64,000 nucleotides of DNA from Microbacterium sulfonylureivorans (lineage in GTDB: Bacteria; Actinomycetota; Actinomycetes; Actinomycetales; Microbacteriaceae), in NCBI RefSeq assembly GCF_003999995.1, contig NZ_RJAD01000003.1:1-64000 (forward strand), read 5' to 3'. The position numbers and the translations under genes were made by a program. The notes under the pieces were generated by a model. The model was given only the letters and a program-made list of their open reading frames with translations, was not told where the DNA came from and made no database searches. Shown piece after piece: positions 62,159-64,000 of this stretch. Numbering within the stretch: position 1 is the stretch's first letter; every line of letters begins with the position of its first letter.

Positions 62159-63670
62159 GTGACCCGCCCGACACCGCGGCCGATCCCGGCCCGAGTGAGG
62201 ATCCTCGCTGCGATCCTCGCTGTGGCGTGCGTCGGCCTCGCCGTCGTCGGGAGTGTCACCTTCCTGGTGCAGCGGGAGCGCGTGCTGCTCGAAGTCGACC
62301 AGCGCCTGAAGGCACAGGTGCAGATCCTGCAGGACGTCGCCGACCCGTCCGACGACGCCGCCTCGACGGATTCCGGAGCCGAGACGGCGAGCGAGCGCCT
62401 CGATATGGCGGATTACGAATCCGTCGAGGAGTACCTGTATGTGGCGACCGCGAGGCTGGTGCCGGCGCGGAACGAAGCCGCCGTCGCCATCATCGACGGC
62501 GCCGCGCACTACAAGCCCGTCACCCTGTCGGGCTTCGACATCTCCGACGAGGTCGCCCTCATCGACCGTGTCGTCGCCGAGACGGCCGATGGGGCGACCA
62601 AGCAGGGCACGGCGGTCACCGAAGACCGTTCCCTCCGGTACATAGCGATCCCGATCGCCATGGAAGGGGACGAGCAGTCCGGCGTGTACGTTCGCGCCAT
62701 CGATCTCGGGGCCGAGCTCGAGCCCGTGACGGCGGCCATGGCGACGTATGTCATCGCCGCGCTCGTCGTGCTCGCCGCGATCGGCGTGGTCGGCTGGTTC
62801 GTGACAGGGCGCCTCCTGTCCCCCATCCGCCACATGCGCGAGACCGCCGACTCGATCTCGATCACCGACCTGTCGCCCCGTCTCTCGGCACAGGGCAACG
62901 ACGACATCTCCGACCTGTCGCGGACGGTGAACTCGATGCTCGACAGGCTGGAGGGCTCCGTCGACGTCCAGCGTCAGCTCCTCGACGACGTGCGGCACGA
63001 GCTCAAGACGCCGATCACGATCGTCCGCGGCCACCTGGAGCTCATGGATCCCGGCGACGCCGGGGATGCGGCATCCGCCCGTGAGATCGGAATCGCCGAA
63101 CTCGACCGCCTCGCACGCCTCGTCGAAGACATCGACCTGCTGGCGGCCGCGGAGGGCGATTCGTATGTGATGGGCGACGTCGACGTCAACGCACTCACCG
63201 CGCGCGTCGGCGAGCTCGTCGCGGTCATCCCCCACCACGACTGGATTGTGGACGCCCACGCCACCGGAGTCGTACGCGGCGATCAGGACCGCCTGCTCCA
63301 GGCGTGGCTCCAGCTGGCCGACAACGCGGCGAAGTACACCCCGGACGGCTCGCAGATCGAGGTCGGAAGCGCCATCGATGCCGAGGGAGCTCATCTGTGG
63401 GTACGCGACCACGGCCCCGGCATCCCGCCCGCGGCTCGTCACCGGATCTTCCGCCGGTTCAACCGCGCCCACGGCAAGCGCGCGGTGGGCGGATCCGGTC
63501 TCGGGCTCGCGATCGTCGATGCGATCACGAAGGGCCACGGAGGAACCTGTACGGTGACCGACACACCCGGTGGCGGCGCCACCTTCACGATCCACCTCCC
63601 GCCCGCGGCCGCCGAGCTTCCGGCACCGGTGCGAGCGGGCGACGTTCTGCAACGGGAGGCATCGGCATGA
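62159..63670 (+). CDS. Sensor histidine kinase
   Basis: Membrane sensor of a two-component system, 503 residues. Helix 1 near 13-37, an extracytoplasmic sensor domain to about 195, helix 2 near 198-222, HAMP domain (TGRLLSPIRHMRETADSIS), the phospho-acceptor His in LLDDVRHELKTPITIV near 280, N-box LADNAAKYTPDG near 388, G1 DHGPGIPP and G2 GGSGLGLAIV. GTG 62159 is supported by GATAAT 6 nt upstream. Its stop overlaps the response regulator ATG. The signal is unknown. Confidence 0.93.
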   Translation: MTRPTPRPIPARVRILAAILAVACVGLAVVGSVTFLVQRERVLLEVDQRLKAQVQILQDVADPSDDAASTDSGAETASERLDMADYESVEEYLYVATARLVPARNEAAVAIIDGAAHYKPVTLSGFDISDEVALIDRVVAETADGATKQGTAVTEDRSLRYIAIPIAMEGDEQSGVYVRAIDLGAELEPVTAAMATYVIAALVVLAAIGVVGWFVTGRLLSPIRHMRETADSISITDLSPRLSAQGNDDISDLSRTVNSMLDRLEGSVDVQRQLLDDVRHELKTPITIVRGHLELMDPGDAGDAASAREIGIAELDRLARLVEDIDLLAAAEGDSYVMGDVDVNALTARVGELVAVIPHHDWIVDAHATGVVRGDQDRLLQAWLQLADNAAKYTPDGSQIEVGSAIDAEGAHLWVRDHGPGIPPAARHRIFRRFNRAHGKRAVGGSGLGLAIVDAITKGHGGTCTVTDTPGGGATFTIHLPPAAAELPAPVRAGDVLQREASA

Positions 63671-64000
63671 CGAGGATCCTCATCGTGGAGGACGAGCCGC
63701 GGATCGCCTCGTTCGTGAGCCGCGGACTCGAAGCGGCCGGGTACGAGACGATCCTCATCGAGGACGGTGCCGAGGCCCTCGCCGTGGCGCTGCGCGGCGA
63801 CGCCGACCTCGTGCTCCTCGACGTCGGGCTGCCGACCATGGACGGCTTCGAGGTGCTCCGCGAGATGCGCGCCCGGGGGTCGGTCGTGCCGGTGATCATG
63901 CTCACGGCGAGATCCAGCACGCGCGACACGGTCGAAGGGCTCGACTCCGGCGCCAACGACTACGTGCCGAAGCCCTTCACCTTCGAAGAGCTCCTCGCCC
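63667..64000 (+). CDS. Response regulator, OmpR/PhoB type (partial, cut by the window end)
   Basis: Partner of the sensor kinase. The visible 111 residues are a receiver domain: acidic pair in ILIVEDEPRI, phospho-acceptor Asp in LVLLDVGLP near residue 53, conserved LTAR, and Lys in YVPKPF. The DNA-binding part lies past the window edge, so the OmpR-type call is an inference from the receiver style and the kinase. ATGA overlap with the kinase gene. Confidence 0.9.
   Translation, partial: MTRILIVEDEPRIASFVSRGLEAAGYETILIEDGAEALAVALRGDADLVLLDVGLPTMDGFEVLREMRARGSVVPVIMLTARSSTRDTVEGLDSGANDYVPKPFTFEELLA

Overview
The window is a gene-dense stretch of roughly 70 % GC chromosome. It looks like a Gram-positive actinobacterium of the family Microbacteriaceae, most likely Microbacterium. 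Supporting signs are strong GC bias at third codon positions, many GTG starts, many promoters with a TANNNT box only 6-8 nt before the start codon (leaderless transcripts), an actinobacterial DapD/DapC/FdxA set, an RskA-type anti-sigma factor, a MarP-like periplasmic protease and several small families familiar from Microbacterium (DUF7882-like, DUF6264-like, DUF4245). The genus is inferred, since no rRNA gene is present. No tRNA, rRNA, CRISPR array, insertion sequence or prophage was seen.

Layout. 0.2-6.4 kb: lysine/DAP synthesis (dapD, dapC), citrate synthase, dimethylargininase, ferredoxin, and an AzlCD branched-chain amino acid exporter whose azlC carries a one-base frameshift. 6.6-8.7 kb: a secreted pectate lyase. 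8.8-10.7 kb: typA/bipA. 10.8-18.0 kb: an oligopeptide ABC importer (fused ATPase, two permeases, lipoprotein) interrupted by an antiparallel PH-domain gene. 18.2-23.8 kb: a CPBP protease, then gcvT-gcvH-gcvP behind a tandem glycine riboswitch. 23.8-31.8 kb: a MarP-like protease, divergent from an NAD synthesis operon nrtR-nadA-nadB-nadC-cysteine desulfurase-glycosyltransferase with a candidate NrtR operator in front. 31.8-38.1 kb: an ABC exporter, an MFS drug exporter preceded by a 24-bp repeat array, an AhpD-like protein and an Fpg/Nei glycosylase. 38.2-40.5 kb: an island of small proteins of unknown function around a MarR regulator.

40.6-43.4 kb holds a compact three-gene cassette: a DarB-like ketoacyl synthase, a haem-oxygenase-like di-iron oxidase and an unknown protein. 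It is the best candidate here for an undescribed pathway. 43.5-51.8 kb is mostly housekeeping and stress genes (ABC-F ATPase, an alpha/beta-hydrolase lacking its nucleophile serine, YchF, HAD phosphatase, RibD-like reductase, methyltransferase, exonuclease, RmuC). 52.4-54.6 kb carries glpX and fba of gluconeogenesis/glycolysis, divergently arranged. 54.7-56.0 kb is an ECF sigma factor with its anti-sigma factor. 56.1-62.1 kb has ispH divergent from xseA-xseB-DUF4245-carbonic anhydrase-fumC. The window ends inside a response regulator coupled to a sensor kinase.

One signal runs through the whole window. The heptamer GGATGCC/GGCATCC occurs about 75 times by eye, where base composition predicts about 15. 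It often forces the rare codons GAT and GCA, and facing pairs of it build several intergenic terminator hairpins, much as DNA uptake sequences do in other bacteria.
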